16,337 nt of DNA from an uncultured Candidatus Saccharibacteria bacterium (GTDB lineage Bacteria > Patescibacteriota > Saccharimonadia > Saccharimonadales > Saccharimonadaceae). This document shows, piece by piece, positions 13,318 to 16,337 of this stretch. The position numbers were made by a program, and so were the translations under genes. The notes under the pieces are model-generated. The model made no database searches and was not told where the DNA came from. It saw only the letters and a program-made list of their open reading frames with translations. Position 1 is the first letter of the stretch. Each line of letters starts with the position of its first letter. The stretch spans positions 1 to 16,337 of the forward strand of contig CALKRO010000059.1 in assembly GCA_937990205.1 (NCBI GenBank), in the 5' to 3' direction.

Positions 13318-15801
13318 ATGACGAGCGATAAAAATCAAAAACTGCGAATCACCCGTTCATGGCTGAAAAGTCTCGCCGGCTTTTTTACCCTAACGGCCTC
13401 AATTTTTAGCTTGAACATGATTTTTGCTCCCCAAACTTACGCTCTCTTTATGCCGTCTTTATCTGCGGCTCTTAATCAGTCATCGGCGGTATTTCACGGT
13501 AATGATGATCGCTCCGCGAATCCACAACTTCAGGAAGCGACCACGAAACTAACTGTTAACTCTAACGATAAAAGTGGCTACCGCATCATTATTAGTACCG
13601 ATTCGAATAATACTGCACTTATAAGTCCGAATTCTGCTGTTACTGATAAGATTAGCTCAATTCCAAATGCCGATACTCTAAGTAATTTTCCTGCCAGGAC
13701 CTGGGGCTATAAGATTGATGACGAGACTAATTTTCGCCCGATCGGTTCAGTCGCCAGTCCGACCAATCTTTTTAGCTCTGAAGAAAAAACCGATGGCAAT
13801 GAAGTCAAGAATATTACCATTGGCATGAATTTGGGTACCGATCTTTTGAGCGGTAGTTATAAAAACACACTCATGATTTCGGTTATTTCAAATAATAATG
13901 CCGGTACCAACGCTACGCTCACAAGAGGACCGGATTTAAACCAGAAAATTGCTCGTAGTGCAATCCTTGCCGGCACCAATTTGCATGCTATTAAGGGGTT
14001 CAAGCGAAGCCCGACCGCACCGACGGCTGCCATGAAAACTATCAATATCGAAGATTCTGATGAGTCAAGCTATGAAATTTTAGCTTGGTTTGATCCGGCA
14101 GACAAAACAGTTTACTACTATTGCGAGAATGACCGCGTCTACATGAATGAAGACTCACGTCAGATTTTTAATAACATCCTTAATATTACTGATATTGATT
14201 TGTCTGGACTCGATACACGTTACGTGAAGGATATGTCTTTTATGTTTAATAACGCCAGAAGTGTGGTAAACCTAGATCTTTCTACCTTTAAAACTTCCCG
14301 TGTCACTGCGATGACTAATATGTTTGCCTATATGGGATCCCTGAAAAATCTCAATATTTCTAGCTTCAAAACTAAAAACGTTAAAAGCTTCTCTCGTATG
14401 TTTATGGGTGATTCTTCTTTGCAAAATCTTGATCTCTCGCATTTCGATACCTCTAAAGTTACCGATATGGGCAATATGTTTAGTGGCGCAAGTAATATAA
14501 CGTCACTAGATTTAGGGAATTTTAATACCGCTAATGTTGTTAATATGCAGGAAATGTTTAAGGATTGTGGTAATCTCACTAGTCTGAATGTTTCGAGTTT
14601 TGATACGACTAAGGTCACCAATATGCAAACCATGTTTGGTGGCGCTACCAAGCTCACTAGCCTCGATATCCGTAATTTTGATACTTCTAAGGTCACCAAC
14701 ATGCTCTCCATGTTTGGTAATCTCCGCTCAATGACCGATTTTAAAATTAGTGACAAATTTAAGACTCACAATGTGACAAATATGGCCAGCATGTTTTCAA
14801 ACTGCATCCTTCTGGAGGAGCTTGATCTCTCGAATTTTGATACCAGAAAAGTGATTACTACGAGTGCGATGTTTAGCGGTATGAGTAATGTAAAAAAGAT
14901 TATTTTAAGCCCTAATTTCCAGACTAGTAATGTTATTAATATGAATAGTATGTTTAATAACTGTAATCTATTGCAGGAAATTGACCTTTCGAGCTTTGAT
15001 ACTAGGAAAGTTACCGATTTTACTAATATGTTTAATACCTGCTCGAGTCTCACTTCGCTTGACGTCTCGACCTTTGATACTCGCGAGGCCACCAGTATGG
15101 CTAGTATGTTTAGCGGCATGCTGAATCTCGCCAATCTTAATCTTGGACACAATTTTAATACTTCCAAGGTAAACAGTTTGTATAATATGTTCTTTAATGA
15201 CCGCAAGCTCGTAAGTCTGGATCTTTCGCAGTTTGATACCAGGAATGTGACAAATATGGCATCCATGTTTAGCTATATGTTTGAGTTAAAAAATCTCAAC
15301 ATTTCGTCCTTCGATACCAGCAAAGTAGAATCCATGTATCGTATGTTTTATAGTACTAGTAAGCTCGAAAATCTTGACTTCAGTCATCTTGATACCAGTA
15401 AGGTTCATAATATGCAAGATATTTTTTCCGGTATGGCGGCTTTATCCTCAATCAATCTCGGCGGACATTTTTCTACGGCCAGTGTGACAGATATGCGTGG
15501 CATGTTTACAGATACGAATAGTCTTACCGAACTTGATTTGAGCAATTTTAATACTGCGAAGGTGAATAAATTTAGCAACATGTTTGCTTCCTCGCGCCCA
15601 CTCGAGACTAAATTGGAAAAAATTTACGTCAGTCAAGATTTTAACATTTCTGCTGGTACTGAATTTGATAATGTTTTTCGAAATCAGGTTAAACTGCGTG
15701 GTGGTAATGGTTCCTTCCTTGTAAATCCTGCTTCTGCCGACAAAACTTGGCTTCGCATCGACCGCCCAGGCGCTAAGGGCTACTTCACTCAGAAACCATA
15801 A
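13318..15801 (+). CDS. Large secreted BspA-like (DUF285) repeat protein, 827 aa
   Basis: The start chosen is the ATG at 13318. An in-frame TTG at 13267 lies upstream of the promoter. Residues 8-18 are basic, about 20-37 hydrophobic, with a likely cleavage site after A42 (TYA). Residues about 48-200 form a beta-rich domain resembling the one in the smaller surface protein. A linker segment ILAWFDPADKTVYYYCENDR (254-273) is typical of the part preceding BspA repeats. Residues 289-793 hold 18 clear and one degenerate unit of 24-25 residues with pattern LDLSxFDTSKVTxMxxMFxxxxxL. The C-terminus (SADKTWLRIDRPGAKGYFTQ) is the usual BspA tail. No LPXTG, membrane anchor or lipobox is present, so attachment is unknown. 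BspA-type proteins of other bacteria bind host matrix or cells; adhesion here is inferred. Confidence 0.93.
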   Translation: MTSDKNQKLRITRSWLKSLAGFFTLTASIFSLNMIFAPQTYALFMPSLSAALNQSSAVFHGNDDRSANPQLQEATTKLTVNSNDKSGYRIIISTDSNNTALISPNSAVTDKISSIPNADTLSNFPARTWGYKIDDETNFRPIGSVASPTNLFSSEEKTDGNEVKNITIGMNLGTDLLSGSYKNTLMISVISNNNAGTNATLTRGPDLNQKIARSAILAGTNLHAIKGFKRSPTAPTAAMKTINIEDSDESSYEILAWFDPADKTVYYYCENDRVYMNEDSRQIFNNILNITDIDLSGLDTRYVKDMSFMFNNARSVVNLDLSTFKTSRVTAMTNMFAYMGSLKNLNISSFKTKNVKSFSRMFMGDSSLQNLDLSHFDTSKVTDMGNMFSGASNITSLDLGNFNTANVVNMQEMFKDCGNLTSLNVSSFDTTKVTNMQTMFGGATKLTSLDIRNFDTSKVTNMLSMFGNLRSMTDFKISDKFKTHNVTNMASMFSNCILLEELDLSNFDTRKVITTSAMFSGMSNVKKIILSPNFQTSNVINMNSMFNNCNLLQEIDLSSFDTRKVTDFTNMFNTCSSLTSLDVSTFDTREATSMASMFSGMLNLANLNLGHNFNTSKVNSLYNMFFNDRKLVSLDLSQFDTRNVTNMASMFSYMFELKNLNISSFDTSKVESMYRMFYSTSKLENLDFSHLDTSKVHNMQDIFSGMAALSSINLGGHFSTASVTDMRGMFTDTNSLTELDLSNFNTAKVNKFSNMFASSRPLETKLEKIYVSQDFNISAGTEFDNVFRNQVKLRGGNGSFLVNPASADKTWLRIDRPGAKGYFTQKP
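14182..15696 (+). repeat. Array of 18-19 BspA/DUF285 protein repeats (about 72-75 bp each)
   Basis: The coding repeat is 24 residues, with consensus LDLSxFDTSKVTNMxxMFxxxxxL. Conserved points are the Asp-Leu-Ser, Phe-Asp-Thr, Val-Thr, Met and Met-Phe positions. Units 8, 10, 13, 17 and 19 have one extra residue before the Phe (for example ILSPNFQTSNV and NLGHNFNTSKV) and a more neutral first strand. The DNA copies have drifted and are not identical, so the array is old rather than freshly expanded. Confidence 0.9.
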
Positions 15802-15802
15802 G

Positions 15803-15841
15803 CGTTTAAAATTATCGAAAATGACAATTTTAAACGATTTT
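15803..15841 (+). terminator. AT-rich 11-bp inverted repeat: terminator or fic operator
   Basis: CGTTTAAAATT (15803-15813) and AATTTTAAACG (15826-15836) form a perfect inverted repeat with a 12-base spacer, followed by ATTTT. It starts two bases after the BspA stop, so it may be its terminator, but the stem has only two G-C pairs (at the base) and few Ts follow. It also occupies the -35 region of the fic promoter, so it could be an operator. Confidence 0.6.
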
Positions 15842-15849
15842 GCTATAAT
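15841..15849 (+). promoter_or_regulatory. Extended -10 promoter of fic
   Basis: TGcTATAAT (15841-15849) ends six bases before the ATG at 15856. The transcription start should fall on the A of the ATG, giving a leaderless message. No Shine-Dalgarno is present. Confidence 0.75.
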
Positions 15850-15855
15850 AGAGTT

Positions 15856-16337
15856 ATGATTAGTAACTCTCTTCGGCAAAAACTCGATTTTCTGATTGAA
15901 CGATACCGTGATTTGGTGCCAAACTATGCTTCCGGAATTAGGGGACTAAGTCTTGTTGAGCTTCCAGAGATGGTTTATAACTCGAATGCCATTGAAAACT
16001 CCACACTCACCCTCGAAGATACGGAAGATATTTTGATTCGACATCAAATTCGTACCGATCATCTGATTCGTGAGATTTTTGAAGCGACTAATTTAGCGAA
16101 AGCTATGAAGTTTCTTCTAGATAATCCTGAAACTGAAATCTCTGTGCCACTAATTCTTCAACTTCACAGCATTTTATTGCAAAATATCCGTGATGATGCT
16201 GCTGGTCGGTTTCGCACTAATAAGGAATGGGTGCACGTAGGTAGTCATCTAGGTGCAAACCCGCAATTCGTCCACGGTTTTATGTCGGATTTAGTTGAAA
16301 AATATAACGCGTCAGATGACCAATATTTTCTCGACAA
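15856..16337 (+). CDS. Fic-family protein, class II, N-terminal part (cut by right edge)
   Basis: The frame is open for 160 codons to the window edge. Residues 43-48 read SNAIEN and match the inhibitory motif (S/T)xxxE(G/N) of class II Fic proteins. There an N-terminal helix places a Glu in the active site and blocks ATP use. The region STLTLEDTEDIL after it is typical of Fic_N. Residues 104-120 (HSILLQNIRDDAAGRFR) and 127-138 (HVGSHLGANPQF) match the start of the Fic core and its target-binding flap. The catalytic HPFxxGNGR motif should come about 30-50 residues later, outside the window, so activity cannot be judged. Fic enzymes usually AMPylate proteins. It is transcribed from its own leaderless promoter. 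Confidence 0.88.
   Translation, partial: MISNSLRQKLDFLIERYRDLVPNYASGIRGLSLVELPEMVYNSNAIENSTLTLEDTEDILIRHQIRTDHLIREIFEATNLAKAMKFLLDNPETEISVPLILQLHSILLQNIRDDAAGRFRTNKEWVHVGSHLGANPQFVHGFMSDLVEKYNASDDQYFLD

Noticed and set aside
14182..15696. CRISPR-like or satellite DNA repeat
   Set aside because: The periodicity is that of coding BspA units. The DNA copies are diverged, and there are no spacer-repeat boundaries.

Overview
The window looks like a chromosomal housekeeping segment of a small-genome bacterium of the Candidate Phyla Radiation (Patescibacteria), most likely Saccharibacteria (TM7). This rests on translation genes of bacterial type but divergent sequence, compact gatCAB coupling, a broken-up str/S10 cluster, and BspA/DUF285-type secreted proteins beside core genes. 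The phylum is an inference; no search could be run. The standard genetic code fits: gatA ends in TGA, and long essential genes (fusA, tuf, gatB) contain no internal TGA.

Layout. (1) Positions 1-470: two small minus-strand genes of unknown function, the first cut by the window edge. (2) 533-4078: a tightly overlapping operon gatC-gatA-X-gatB for tRNA-dependent amidotransferase. X is a membrane-anchored 139-residue protein with an R-N-x-x-x-H (Rx4H) motif like HEPN proteins. (3) 4236-5294: metK with its own promoter and terminator. (4) 5473-6948: a secreted protein with a few degenerate BspA-like repeats. (5) 7050-9152: fusA (EF-G), with altered G4 and G5 guanine-recognition motifs. (6) 9296-11351: an accessory insert of a minus-strand lipoprotein gene and a divergent small two-TM membrane protein. 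(7) 11567-13230: tuf and rpsJ, each with its own leader and terminator. (8) 13318-15801: a large secreted BspA-like protein with 18-19 repeats of about 24 residues. (9) 15856 to the right edge: the N-terminal part of a class II Fic protein. I saw no tRNA, rRNA, CRISPR array, IS element or replication origin, and no gene-free stretch longer than about 220 bases.

Regulation visible in the sequence. Nearly every transcription unit ends in an intrinsic terminator and starts at a recognisable promoter. Two promoter styles recur. Extended -10 elements (TGnTAtAAT or TGnTAAAAT) without a clear -35 precede gatC, metK, fusA, the two-TM gene, the large BspA gene and fic. Promoters with a -35 (TTGAmT/TTGACG, 16-17 bp, TAAAAT) precede the lipoprotein, rpsJ and the smaller surface protein. 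For gatC, the large BspA gene and fic, the -10 lies only 6-8 nt before ATG, so those mRNAs should be leaderless or nearly so. tuf and rpsJ have leaders that can fold next to their ribosome binding sites.

The genes fall into three functional groups: translation and charging (gatCAB, fusA, tuf, rpsJ), SAM supply (metK), and cell surface or interaction (two BspA-like proteins, a lipoprotein, Fic). The last group would suit a surface-attached epibiotic lifestyle, but that is inference.
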